NCBI GenBank assembly: GCA_001695595.3
Contig: MBPM02000009.1
Location: 806,001-870,000 of the forward strand
Reading direction: 5' to 3'
Length of the DNA: 64,000 nucleotides
From: Plasmopara viticola
Taxonomy: Eukaryota > Oomycota > Peronosporomycetes > Peronosporales > Peronosporaceae
Part shown: piece by piece, positions 45,765-57,689 of the stretch
Layout of the letters: every line of letters starts with the position of its first letter
Numbering within the stretch: position 1 is the first letter of the stretch
Translations under genes and position numbers: made by a program
The notes under the pieces: model-generated
The model's database searches: none
Told to the model about the DNA's origin: nothing
What the model saw: the letters and a program-made list of their open reading frames with translations, nothing else

Positions 45765-46179
45765 AAAAGCATGGTAAACAGTTGTTTAATCTAATTTTTG
45801 TAAAAGCTGAAAGGGTGAATATTTTTTTTTGCGCCAATACTGCGTAGAATCAACATAGGACGAGCGTTAAATGTGTACATCTTACTTTTGCAAATATAAG
45901 TTTAGAATTCGATCAATGAGTTTGGGTACCATATAGACAGCATTGACAGACGTAGGCAGTGGTTTTAATTCCGCGGGTGTTACAATGCTATCGATCAGTG
46001 GAAGTGTCATTGTCTAAGGGATCTCTACCATGCTAATCGATGAATGAGCCATTAATTCCATAGACGTTGAATTTTATAACGTGCTAATTGATGCCAAACG
46101 AAGTTTGATTAAAAGCACGCTTCGACCTCGAAAAGTTTAACCAATTTTCTTTAGATTTTATACTGCTAACATCTACCGT
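45765..46179. other. Intergenic, 3' flank of the BioD-like gene
   Basis: About 0.4 kb of AT-rich sequence without recognisable features. It must include the polyadenylation region of the minus-strand gene that ends at 46,180. Confidence 0.5.
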
Positions 46180-47382
46180 TTAATTTACCAATCCTTGGTT
46201 TGCTTTTGCATCTGCAAGCAGTTTTGTCAAGTCGATGCTGCGAACGAATGCATCCACCACTTTCTCAGCCATTTCATTCTCAGCAACTGAGAGGAAGATG
46301 CCAGAGATCGACTTGGTCGATTCTGTCGCTTCCACCTTTTCGGTAGCACGTGCAAGTGCGCTACTTACGCCATCCGTCAGCTCGGGCAGAAAGCCATAGA
46401 CCTTTTTTTCGGGCTCAAATTGCTCAAAGTACGCCGTCACGTTCTCTCGGCAATGCTCGAGACTGTAATACCCATCGTCTGGCAAACGGTTAAAAATCCC
46501 ACCCAACACCTTTACCCCGAAACTCTCAAAGAACGTAGCATTTAGATTGAACGAGTCAACAGCGTCGCCCACCCCTTTTTTACCAACAAGCACTACAGGA
46601 GCTTTCAAGGTTCGTGCCACGTGTGCATTCGACACACCACAAATGGACCCCACAGCAGGGTATCCAACTCCATCCACCACCACAATTTTCTTGCCTCTGC
46701 CAACTTCGTCCACCTTGTCTTTGACCTTTTTCAACAACTGCGTCGAAGTTTCGGTCTCACTTTTTAAGAATGCTCGAGTAAATCCCTTGTAATAAAGGAT
46801 AGGTCCCACTTCACAGCACGTGATGCCCTCCTGGCGACAAAATTTGGTCACTAATTGCGGCTTTTCACATTGGGTGGCTGGCTTGATGTACGCAATGTCA
46901 CTGGCTTGGTAGCCACTCTGCAGCAGTGTACCTAATACTCCAAGACAAACTGTTGATTTGCCAACTTGAGCTCGGTCTCCACTAATAAACAGCTGCACCG
47001 GTGGTTCCTTTGAAGCGACAAGAGGGAGAGCCACAGCCGTGTACCGAGTTTCAAGCAACTGCTGTTTCATCCACTGGACCAGCGCCTCCTTGCCAAACAC
47101 GATCAACTCTTTCTCGTCGATTGAGATACGTGCAAACAAATCGCTTTGATGGTTTGCCTGCACATGAGTCCAATCATTCACTTGAAAAATATCTTTCGCT
47201 AGCTCTTCGGCACACAGTGCCGCCACCTCTGCGGCGCTTGGGCAAATTTCGCTGTGTAGCGCTAGACCAGAGCCGTAAAGCGTGCTAAATCCTCGTAGAA
47301 AGGCCAGCAACTCCTCCAGCTCGACGTCGCCTTGCCGTCCAACAACTACACAACGCACGAGCGTGGAATAAGAACTTGTCAT
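46180..47382 (-). CDS. P-loop NTPase, dethiobiotin-synthetase-like (BioD/AAA_26 type)
   Basis: A 400-aa single-exon protein. Residues ~128-360 form a BioD-like P-loop fold: Walker A GDRAQVGKST (135-144), then YIKPATQ (the IKPVQ-like switch segment), a Walker B-like KKIVVVDGVGYPAVGS, and APVVLVGKKGVGDAVDSFNLN followed by VKVLGGIFNRLP, where BioD-like proteins bind nucleotide. Similar domains occur in dethiobiotin synthetase, cobyrinate amidases and the N-terminus of some phosphotransacetylases. Residues 1-120 are a separate alpha/beta part I do not recognise. No biotin genes are nearby, so a biotin role is not implied. The flanks are noncoding and repeat-rich. Confidence 0.8.
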   Translation of the reverse strand: MTSSYSTLVRCVVVGRQGDVELEELLAFLRGFSTLYGSGLALHSEICPSAAEVAALCAEELAKDIFQVNDWTHVQANHQSDLFARISIDEKELIVFGKEALVQWMKQQLLETRYTAVALPLVASKEPPVQLFISGDRAQVGKSTVCLGVLGTLLQSGYQASDIAYIKPATQCEKPQLVTKFCRQEGITCCEVGPILYYKGFTRAFLKSETETSTQLLKKVKDKVDEVGRGKKIVVVDGVGYPAVGSICGVSNAHVARTLKAPVVLVGKKGVGDAVDSFNLNATFFESFGVKVLGGIFNRLPDDGYYSLEHCRENVTAYFEQFEPEKKVYGFLPELTDGVSSALARATEKVEATESTKSISGIFLSVAENEMAEKVVDAFVRSIDLTKLLADAKANQGLVN

Positions 47383-50300
47383 GTTAAAAGGGTTTTCTTG
47401 TTAGTGACAGAGAATTAATTATACGGGCGGATTAGCGTATTGACTAATTCACCCATATATGGTAAGAAAATATCTATACTATATTTTATTATAAATTTTA
47501 AAGTACATAGAATTTGAATAAATAAACAGAATTTATTATTTCACGAACTTATCGAGTCTTGATAGACTCTTGGTGCTCCAAGAGAAATTGACAAAAAAAA
47601 TCGGTCTGACTGGCTTATGGGACAAACTTGAGCTGGTTGGCAATTTTGAGAATTTTCAGCAGCCCGGGGTCTTTGCCCTCGACATGGACAGGTGTGAGTA
47701 AATTCTAAGCATACTGTACCTAGAATAGCACGAGTCGTGAATCGGTTGCCGAAGCAGAAACATTGGCGCCAGCCCCCAAATCCCACGGAACAGGGCTTAA
47801 ACAAGTCATGCTACTTAACTTATAATGTGCAATTTGGTCTTCGTGTCACAGCAGGTGTGCCCCAATTTAGGACACTGCCAGATTTGTCGAAAATTTAAAT
47901 CTCGAAGTAGTCAAACAAACTTAAATCTCGACAAACCTGTTTTGGAAGAGGTGGCAGTCATTGTCGTTGTGGTCGGACTGCGCGTGGACGCGGTCCAAGT
48001 GGCAAGTTTAGACATAAAATTCTCTCGGGTCAGTCTTGTAGGCAGCATACGTTTTATTATGGTTCTAAAATCACAGAACATCTCAAGGCTCTGTGCATCC
48101 TACACTTAAAGCAATACAAAGGTGCAGTGCAGCGAGACCCACTAGACAATTGTCATTGCTACAAAAGCAGAGTAAGCATCTACATGCTTTGCCGAAAAGG
48201 CAAGAGTCTTTTTGGAACGGTATATTTTTTATGATCAAAATCAAGCAAAAAATGTTTATCTTAGAATGAGCTATCTAGTGAAATCGTGTCATCAAGCCGA
48301 AAATGGCGGCTAGTTTATCTTACTATGAGCTATTTAGTTAATTCGTGTCGGTGGAACAATCACATCAAGATAGGAAGTATTAAAAACCAATTCGGGTTGT
48401 ATAGTGCTCTGAATTTGACTAACGGCAACTACTTAATGAGGATGAGGGACCCTCACAAGCGCTAGCACGAACAGAAGTATGCTAAAGAAGAGGTAAGTTA
48501 TGTCACAAGCGCTTAATAATTTCTGGTGAATTTTAATTTTCACAGCTGTCTCGACCGTCACGGCCTCTTTTTTGGACAAACTTTGCCGAGACCATTACTA
48601 TTTTGAAGAAAATAATCCAACACTTGAAGCCCACTTAAGCAATATTTTAAGCTCATAAGGACAATAGCAACATTGAAAGGTAAATCAAAGTGGCAGGAAT
48701 GTTGAAGGTTTCGGTTACTTTGCAAGCAGCTATATAATTTGCACAGACCCCATCAAAAGTCAAAGCCGCTTCGGCTTGGCTTCTGTCACGATCCATTCAA
48801 GATGATGGCTTGGAAAAAGGCAACTGGTCAGTGATGTTTTTACAGGTTACTGAGAGCCACTGTCCGGAATATTGAAATTTAATACTGATTTGTACTGGTG
48901 AAGTCAGCTTACGACAGCATCAAAAAGCCCTAAGTAGATAAAACTTAAACACACGTACAATATGGCTTTGTCGAACATATGAATAATTTACGAGGCTTCT
49001 AATCACAACATTCTTTTTGTGTTCTTGTAAACGATAGGAGGTCATAAGCGAGCCATCATGCTCAAGTCTAGGTAATTGTGTGCCGCCAAAAAAAATGATC
49101 TTGTTATTGAAAAGGATTTTTTTGCCATGAAGTACGCGCGGGAATAATTCCGTGCGGACTGTAGCTCATTCGGTGAATCTAAGCTTGACGTAATTAACGT
49201 GTACATCAAGCGCTTTTAACTATGCCAGTTTGTGATCAATCGACATCAATTACATTGAAGCTTTTTTGACGAGAGGTTCGTCAGGCATACCAGATAAATG
49301 CCAATTTAGAGCACGAGGTGTAATTTTCTTGATTCAGTCGAAGATGCTAGATTTGAGTTGTTAATGCTTCGACTCTGATCGCGCATGAATCGCCATGCGT
49401 GTGTTAGCGGGCTGCTTTTCTATAAATTGCATTCTTTAAATCCAGCCTTAAGTATATTTTTACCAACGAAGACCAGAAGTAAGATGTACTTTTATTTGCG
49501 CATGATGCTCCAATCAATGGTCATCTCAGCCCCAAAAATTTCCTGATTTCACAGCAATTTTTTTGCTTCACGTGTACAATTGGGTGGTTAAAAATGTGAT
49601 AACTTTTATAGCTAAGCCCTCCGCTATCACGTCTACTCCTTAGCAGAGCCCGCCAGTACCGATGAACTTTGAAACTTGATAAGCTTAAACTTTGTCGTTG
49701 GGCTGCCAGGAGTTTATAAATACACGGGTATAGTGCCGGCTGAAGCAGGGTACACTTATTTTTTTTACTTACATTAAAAAAGAAACAGCAACGTTGTTCA
49801 CAAATGCGGTTGAACTATCGTCACTTTTCTTACACAGTCATCCCTAAATCAGACGCGCGTATCATCGCTACGCTCTGGCAAACGCTGCTTCGCGGTCTAT
49901 ACATTAGTTTATTTGAGAAAGGCGTTCAAACGAAAAGGGTCAATCGTGTGCTCAATGTCTGAGAGCTGACAAACTATCTTTGGTTAAATTTGCACATCTT
50001 CGATCTTCACGTCCATTTATGTAAACGGGCTAAAATTTCATCATAACTATAATAAACGAAAGATTATGAGATAAGCGAGGAAAGGCTTGGACAATTTTTT
50101 TTCTGATTCGGCCCTTTGTTTGACTTTGCAGAACAGAGGCAAAAAGTCATTACCTTTAAAGACAATAAGCTTTTTCGTAAAACATGTAAAATAAATTAAA
50201 AAAACATATGATATTCATCTGAACTTTTCTACAGACATTTTAATGTAATTCAACAAGGTGTAACATCGTTTTATCGGACCTCGTAATGTCCTGAAAATGT

Positions 50301-51420
50301 ATAGGACAGCGTATCCATTAAGACGATATCGACCGCAAATAGCATTTTGTGTAGGGCGTCGCTAGCGGTATTTTGATCTCAGGATCACAACCCTAATGCA
50401 GGTCGTTAGGTGCTCTAGCCCTTTATCAAAGCATTGCTTCCCGTAGCAAGAAGCAGCCCGGGAAACCATACGGCGTCTAGTAGTGTTCACTACAACCGTG
50501 TCACATTATACATATGGCCAGGGCTCAAGGCTGTGCGCTTTGAGCAGCCGTACTAGCTCGATGTTCATAACGAAAAAAAAGAAAAGCTTTGCTGCTATAG
50601 GGACATCTTGCGTTGAGATACGCGGCGGTCGAATGGAGCGCGATCCTCATGCTTCCTTGGCCAATGTTGTATATATTCTCCAAGGGCCTTGAAAGTCCAG
50701 AATCACCCTGAAGGAGCCGCGTTCTAATCGCTCAGGCCAATCTCAGGAGCAACAACAGCCCTATACGGTCAGTTGTGTAGTAGCTGTTCCTCCTTATGAC
50801 GTAGTTGTAAGGCCAAGGCGAGAGGAGCCTATTCTGGCCTTCTTTAACCGCCAAGGCCAGCGAAACTCCCACTTGAAGTGCGTTTGAAAGCAATTCACGG
50901 GTGCCAGGAGTAATTTGTGTCACATCTCCGCATAACAATTTTTAAAGCCGCTAAACTAGCTATAGTATCCCTTTTTGCAGGCCATTGTTGTCTGCAGTCC
51001 GAAGCAAATTGCGCTTTGTCATAAATGTGCGGCTTTTTGACCGTAGGCTTTTTTATAGAGAGAGTGAACCCGAACTCTTGCCCAGTAATTGAGTTTTTGG
51101 TGCCTTCGCCGCCTGTAGCGAAACGGACCTGACGCTGTAGCTGAGACATCTCGAAGGGAAGTTGGTAATTATCAAACTACATTTCCTCTTCACGGATTGG
51201 CTTACGGGCTGTTATAGCCTGAAGGTGTAATCAGGCTTTTAATTAAATCGTGGTAAAAAGAGCGCTGGAGGATACGATTCTGATGAAAGCTTATAAATTG
51301 GTTATAAAGCAAAAATAGAGGCACGCGTATAGCCGCTAAAAGTACGCCATAACAATGGTTCTTTTGAGCCATTTTATTTTTCGATCACGCTTCACAAGGA
51401 GTCGCATCTTGAGGGTTCTC
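47383..51420. other. Long gene-poor region
   Basis: 4 kb with short frames on both strands and no recognised family. The first ~150 bp are very AT-rich and hold the promoter of the BioD-like gene. Frames near 47,541-48,109 and 50,480-51,149 have patches of protein-like composition but stops cut them, and I could not match them to gag or pol domains. It ends where sequence shared with the LPMO locus flank begins. Confidence 0.45.
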
Positions 51421-52470
51421 CCGGTACGTTATTTGATCAGATTATTGAGTCGCTACAAAAAGGGCGAATATTGGAGCAATGCACTATGCTAAGTATTGTG
51501 ACGATTTGACTATAGAGTGCGTGCATGTGAGGTATCACAGTACAGGTCGGTGCTTAGTGGTTCATTCTGACAATTTCTTTTAAAAGGAAATGTAAAGAAG
51601 AAATGACAAAGGTACTCCTGTAAGTAATAGTAGCAGTACGCGCCCTTCTCAAAATATTGTGTCAATTACCTCTTTCTTGCTTCTTAAAGATTTGCGTCTG
51701 CATTTCACGCAATTATTCCAGTCTACGTCGAAAAGAAAAACTGGACCAAGGCAATAAATCGGTCGGATTTAACTGTCGTCGTCTGTAACACAGTCAGACC
51801 AATGTCGCTTCTTCCTGGCAGATTTGGAGGTTGACAATGTGTAATTTTGTAACCATGAGGGCCTTTTATTTTAATGTTACCAAACATAAGAGACTTGGGG
51901 AGTTTCCAGCGTCGCTTTATATTAGGTGCTACCTAATCGAAGGATTAAAAATGATTGCACTTATCTGATCAGGTTAAGCCTTCGCCACTCCGAACCGACA
52001 TGCTATGTTGGGTTAGCGCAACATGTTGTGCCATGTTACTGTAGAAATAGTCCTAAAGTCATTATGGCGCTAGCAAAAGTATTATCGTGTCCGGCACGTC
52101 CAACCGTAATTACGCTCTAACGATCTAATATCATGTATCGCGTCAAGTTGTTGCAAGCCTTGATACGGCTATGGGAACGGTATCGCAAGGTCTAGTATAA
52201 CATTAGATAAAATTCTACAAAGAAAACCGCTTATCTAAGACGTCACGCGAATTTCTTGGTGAGAAAGCAGGCTTGTATTAAGCAACGAGCGCACGGTGTA
52301 GATCATTTATGCTCAGAAAATAAGGGGTTGGCCAGTGTCATTACTGAGCCGAAGTTGCACTGTTTACTATAGTAACACATCAATCTAATATGACAAATTT
52401 AGTGAAACAGTAACTGTGTGTGCTATTTACGGTTGGTGATTCTAATTATTACCAACTTGGATAACATCGA
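51421..52470 (+). repeat. Copy of the LPMO locus outer flank (cassette B start)
   Basis: Matches 38,930-39,830 in direct orientation, including gatcagattattgagtcgct and the gtttactatagtaacacat end. The LPMO gene that adjoins this flank in the palindrome is absent here. It forms the left end of cassette copy B. Confidence 0.75.
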
Positions 52471-52619
52471 ACTTCGTATTGCAACATCTAGAAAAGACGT
52501 AACTGAGTTTGAACGAACACACACCAAAGTTCCGATTGCGTTGTCCCGCTTGAATTTAATCGTTCGTACAATGTTTTGTTTCCGTTTTTGCTTTGCTCAT
52601 ATCGTACAACTTCATACTA

Positions 52620-54300
52620 AAGATATTCATCACAAAGAAAGCAATCGAAAAATAATGAACAACCAGCGTCTACGCTATTTCAAAGATGACTCAAGCCAAT
52701 TTGATGGTGTTCTCTTTAGGTTTTGTTCTTCTCTGCACTGTCAACGTTTCGATTTTCATCTTGAGCGATGCGGCATCTGCATCGCAAGGACTGCAACATT
52801 GCGCTGACTGAAGTTCCAATGAACACATTCGCAAAAATGCTCGAAACAAAAATTCGAGTAGATTTTGATAACAGCACAAACAAGGAGGCTCAAGGAGATT
52901 ATACGTCTGTTCCATAGTCAAAGTCTAAAGTAGGCATGCCAAACACCAATGTTTATATTTCAACTCCTTGGAAATAAAAGATGCAGCACGACAAGATAAT
53001 TTATAGCTAATATGTACAAGTTCTCGTTAAGTCCTCCGGGGTTGGTGGAATTCGCGCTTGGTCTAGTACGACCTCTTCTGTCTCACAAAGATTCACATTT
53101 GCAATGGCGTGAATTTTTTCCATAACAAGGGTCATAGAATGTGTGGTCTACTATTGATGAAAAGGAAGATCGGAAGAGGCAACCGCGATGGTTTTGTTAT
53201 CAGCATATGGCCATGTGGTGGAGGTCATAGCAGCGCGAAAAAGAGAGCAAGAGGAGCTTAATAATGTTGCTGCGAAGAAGGCCTGTCAAGTTTTGAAGCG
53301 ATACAAAGACTGCAATAAATACGAAGGAGACGGCATCAAGCAAATGGAGTGATAGTTTCACACGGCTTTGGAACATTATGAGTACTTAAAGAGAAAATGA
53401 GGCGGGATTTGAGCATTCCTCGAGTGATTCGCTACGTTGGCAAGTGAAGAGATGGCTCGATGCATGGTAAAGGGACGTGCTATTGAGCCTTGGGTGAGTC
53501 CTGAAATGGTGTTTGTTAAAAGGCAAAATACAAGGCAAAGGTCATGATCATGGCCTGCCGGCCAATTGAAGCAGGTGACGTCAGACCGATGTCATAATCT
53601 TGGCCTGGTCTTGCAACACCAGACACCCTTACACAAGCATGGGTTGCTCGCGCGGAAGCGGACCAGGGTGGCCCAGAAGTGTATAGTGCATATTAAGAAC
53701 AAGAGAACAAGAGAAAACAAAAAGCATAGTCATACAGAACACCAACGAACATGTAAGACATGTATGTAGTAGCAGCAAGGGCTCTCTTTAACGGCTCCTA
53801 GAGGGAGCGCCGCCACAGCCGTAGAAAAAAAATACCCATCAATTTTATTTTGTATTTCGCCAACCACATATCAAGTCACCACTTACTACTTTGATGAAGA
53901 CCTCACATCTACCCAATTCTGGTACCAAGTCTGGCAGCAAAGATATATACATGAGTGGTGAAAACGCATCTGGCGATCTCAATAGTGGTCGAGAAAGTTT
54001 AAGACGGAAAGCCAAGGAACAGCTGCAGAACCGCAAATAGGTCAGCAAGTCGCTATTTTTATGCAGGCCAGCATGTGTGCTGGGCGGACGAGTTGGGGCA
54101 AAGATATCGTATCCAGCTTCGAACTTATCGGCCTTTTGCCAAGCCGCTTATGTCGGTAGACAAATTAAACATCACAGCCCTATAGGAGGACTCTAAAGCG
54201 ATTATTGTGCTTTATGACCAGCTAGCAAACCGTCACCTTCGTCGAAAGTGCAAGACCAAGAAAATCAGCTGGCCATCGCTGTCGAATGTCAAATCTTGAT
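52620..54300 (+). pseudogene. Decayed small gene and MORN-repeat gene, copy B
   Basis: 52,620-52,920 matches the small relic at 40,250-40,600 and 57,690-57,960. 53,090-54,300 matches the MORN relics of copies A and C: a Glu/Lys/Arg-rich stretch (near 53,230-53,330), KYEGDGI, a MORN-like IRYVGK before a stop near 53,440, and the SGENASGDLNSG-type tail (near 53,955). Several stops and frameshifts interrupt it, and ~300 bp (about 53,550-53,830) look inserted relative to the other copies. Not coding. Confidence 0.6.
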
Positions 54301-54639
54301 TGGTAAATTCTCGGCCCGTAATAAGTTTTCTGAATCAATCTGTATAAGGGAGAGCTTCAAAAATTGGCAGATGGGGTCTATCCAAATTTCAATTGGTCGC
54401 TTAATTATTCTATCTAATTTGCTTAAAGTCTGATTTTTCACTATGCTCATGTGTTTGAGTCTTCCAGTACTCATCAAGGCTTTACTATCTAGAGTGTTAG
54501 CATTTGAGATATTGTCACGCAACACACATGTATGTATATAATATATACATGTTATAGTGCTCCATTGAATGTATGTACCAATTAGAGGCTTTCAGCGAAA
54601 GAGTGAAATTACGACGAATTGATTTACTACTACCGCGGC

Positions 54640-55620
54640 ATGGTCCCCAACAAGACTTGGCTCCCCCAGCCTTCTACGATCGGCTAAAACGCCATATACA
54701 CGATTGCTTAGTGATGCAAAAGCCATGAAGCAATTTAACGCGCGTTTGCAATGGCTACTTAACTTGCCTTTTCAGTGACATATTATGCAAATTTTACAAA
54801 TAGTTGTACAATCATGAAGCTGGAACTTTGTCGAGCTCTTAAAGAGATTCCGACTATGCTGCTCGAATTATCGATGGTGCTGCATGTAGATTACAAAAAT
54901 TTATTTTATTCAGCACAAACCAGCCACAGAGTCAAGCGCTGTATGCTGTTGCTTTCCGAGAAACCAGCTGATGATGCACTGGACTAAAAGAAGCAAAATT
55001 TTCGGGTCTTAAATTGAAGTCGAAATGCATGCATGTGTTCAACTTGACATGGACGGATAACTAAACATCAGAAAGCCAACAAATTAATCCACACTGCGTG
55101 CCTTGCCGGCAAAAACAATCTCAAATCCAACTCAAATCACTTCTCGGCTGCACACTAGCTACCCTTTAGATTATTAGACATGATGGCATGGTGCTGCGAA
55201 TTCACGGGCAGTAAGAAAGCAAAGCAGAGTACAAAAGAATGCCTCACCTTCTGTTTGTTAACTTTTTTAAGAGTATTGAAAAATAAATCCCTTAACGGTT
55301 ATCAGAAGGCCTAGCCGCACACGAAGGCCAGTATCGTCCCGCTCCAAAGTTCGCCGTGAAGCCAGAATAGTGGCCTGCAGCAGTCTTCAAGGCCGGTCGA
55401 CGTTAGCTCATGTGAGCTCTAGAGCTTTGTATCCCATGTTAAGAGTTCTACTTCGTGTTGCTTTTCGTGCGAAATTTAGGAAATGGCAACTATTCTTCGA
55501 CATGATCGAAAGCTATGCGCAAAGCTTTCAATTGCATGGTTAATTCAATAATTAAGTAGATAACGATATGATCTTATTTTATATCGTAATGCAGCAAGTC
55601 GAGATTCGAATTGGGGGTTG
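54640..55620 (+). repeat. Cassette B blocks upstream of the effector's 3' end
   Basis: 54,645-55,060 matches 59,205-59,640 directly and 31,680-32,110 in reverse. 55,080-55,380 matches 59,655-60,030 in reverse, so this block is flipped relative to copy C. 55,390-55,610 matches 60,538-60,760 directly. A ~70-codon frame (54,775-54,987) resembles the relic frame of copy A. Confidence 0.75.
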
Positions 55621-55662
55621 TTGTTGCAGCAGACAAGAAGTGATCGAGAGCTCTCACACTAT

Positions 55663-56553
55663 CTACTGCTTTGCTATAAAATGTAGATATTCAGAACGAA
55701 GCTTTTGAAAAAACTTCCCATCCACGAACGAAATAAGACGATCTGCCATCACTTGGGCAATGGCCTCATTAAGTTGCACTTCATCAATTCCCACTGTCTT
55801 CCACGAGTTAAAAAGTTTTGCTTTCAAGTTCAAAGCGAATTCTCCAAAGTTTTCAGTGTCCTCAAAATGACTGAAGCCAGCTATCACTTTGGAAGTGAGA
55901 CCCAACTCTCGCATCCTTGCAAGCGCTTCCGCTTCTAAAAAAGGCATACTCACCTTCGATTCTTTGCTCAATTGAATGAGTTGAATGCACGATGCAAAGT
56001 CTACTTGCTTATGTAAGACGTGCTTGGGATTTTTGGATGGCACCTTATCGAAAAGTTTCTCGACAGGCACTGACTTCAACCATATCATCAAATCGAGGTC
56101 ATCATCCTTAGGAATATTGATTCGATGCTCTGGAACAGGCAATTCATTTCGCTCGGCCATGAGCAGTGGCGTTTTCAATGAAGAGTACTCATCTTGAGCA
56201 TTCGTAATATAGCGTGAGACTTTTGAAACAGCTGCCTTAATAATGTCCTGTACGCTGCTTAGCACTGTCGTTTTTAATTTATTTGATACCATGAGACGTC
56301 TTGCGCTTTCAAGATTGTGGTCAGTGCCGATTGCATTTGTTGGGGTATCACCGTCGGTATTAAGGGCTGTTAGCGAAGGAGCAACTAATGCGCGAGACGT
56401 GGAACGAAGCCCGGTGCCGATGTTGTTCGAGTCCGTGGTGTTGAATACGAGGCTAATTCCGTCCAAGTCTTTAGATTGTTCGTTTCGCAGGTTGAGCGCG
56501 ATGGATGGATACATTCGAAAAGATAAAAGGACGAAAAGGGGCTGTAACCGCAT
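55663..56553 (-). CDS. RxLR-like secreted effector candidate, cassette B
   Basis: A 296-aa intronless protein. The N-terminus MRLQPLFVLLSFRMYPSIAL is a plausible signal peptide. After a polar stretch come two degenerate RxLR-like sites, TGLR (residues 47-50) and RRLM (85-88); no exact RxLR and no clear dEER is seen. The remaining ~200 residues are helical, Lys/Glu-rich and Cys-poor, as in RxLR effectors, and could hold divergent WY-type bundles, which I cannot confirm. Such proteins are secreted by oomycetes and act inside plant cells; the target here is unknown. The paralogue at 60,798-61,676 is nearly identical in its first half. 5' homology between the two loci extends to about 56,830, so the promoter was duplicated too. 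Confidence 0.7.
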   Translation of the reverse strand: MRLQPLFVLLSFRMYPSIALNLRNEQSKDLDGISLVFNTTDSNNIGTGLRSTSRALVAPSLTALNTDGDTPTNAIGTDHNLESARRLMVSNKLKTTVLSSVQDIIKAAVSKVSRYITNAQDEYSSLKTPLLMAERNELPVPEHRINIPKDDDLDLMIWLKSVPVEKLFDKVPSKNPKHVLHKQVDFASCIQLIQLSKESKVSMPFLEAEALARMRELGLTSKVIAGFSHFEDTENFGEFALNLKAKLFNSWKTVGIDEVQLNEAIAQVMADRLISFVDGKFFQKLRSEYLHFIAKQ

Positions 56554-57084
56554 GGCTGGCTGTCACGCTGTTTTGGGTTTTACGGGCGAATTGAAGAGTG
56601 ATGGCACCTGATCGGATGCAATAACCGTATCTACTAACACTGTAAACAATCTTATCGCTTAGGATTTGCTGAGCGAAAGATTTTATGGTATTATAGTACT
56701 GTCTCTGATTGTTTATTGTCGTATAACTAGCTATCCAGAACCCACGCTGTAGCAGCTGGCAAGAGGACTGCTTTATCAAATTTTGGGTACGTACACGGGT
56801 CTTTTAACAGTATCAAATAAATTAGTGTCATTATGCTACAGAGAGAAGGCTTCTGGTGTGCTGTTACAATTAATGCCTCCTAATTACTATTCGACGGTAG
56901 CAATAATACCTTCCAAAGACTTGTATGCCAGAGCAGTCATTTCATGCCGGTATTGCTAGCGCACATGTACTTTTGTCAGCAAGGTAAATACGACTCTATG
57001 CCGTTCTAACAGAAGCTTGTGTTAGCCGATATATAGGCCAATATACCATGCTTAGCGAAAATTCTAAAGGAATTATGTCGGAAT
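56554..57084. other. Effector B promoter and cassette B/C boundary
   Basis: 56,554-56,830 matches 61,677-61,914 upstream of the paralogous effector. It includes the cttttaac octamer at 56,801-56,808, which is the uninterrupted form of the hAT target in the other copy. 56,831-57,084 is unmatched AT-rich sequence between the two cassettes. Confidence 0.7.
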
Positions 57085-57660
57085 GAACAAGGTAGGATAA
57101 GTGACCGTCACGATAGCAGCCCAGCCGACTTGCTCATCTTCATTCTTTTTCTATAACGACTTGAATAATCTCAGTTCTACAACATTAGTCAACGTCGAGT
57201 GAAGTAAAGTTCAAGATCACAACACAAAATCGACTAGGTTTTACGATAACTAGAAAGAACAGCCGACGCTTGAAAACTACATGTGCCGATACTATAACGT
57301 ACAGTTTTTGTGTCGCCACATGCCTCGTTATCAGAGCTAATCTACCAGCAGTGATGCTTCGTTTCACATTTAAATTTGTTGAGGCTAAGGAAAGCTTAAG
57401 ATGAATTCAGAATATATTCGCTAAATGTTCTTTTCCTATCCCTCAGTACCCATCATTAGTTTTTTATATATACTGCGACAACTTTTGGTCAGTTTCGTCG
57501 CCCGTGTCTTAGACCTGATCCATTTTGTATTTTGCAAAAAGGGAGCAAAAAGACGATACTGCCAACATTTACATATGAGTGAGCCTTCATCTTTTTAAGA
57601 CTTTCGGCCGCAATATTCGGTGATTTAGCTCGAATTGTTAACAAATAGAAGAGCTTTTGA
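57085..57660 (+). repeat. LPMO 5'-flank copy without the LPMO gene (cassette C start)
   Basis: Matches about 38,275-38,800 directly: the block around gataagtgaccgtcacgata and gcagcccagccgacttgct, the cgacgtcgag-type block, and the stretch resembling the short frame at 38,513-38,806. The LPMO coding part would lie to the left but is absent; the similarity starts next to where its first codons would be. Confidence 0.75.
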
Positions 57661-57689
57661 CGATTGGATGAACAATTAGCGACTACGTT

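Noticed and set aside
56243..56611. 122-codon plus-strand frame opposite the cassette B effector (also 61,453-61,806)
   Set aside because: It is conserved only because the effector on the other strand is duplicated, and it has no recognisable features.
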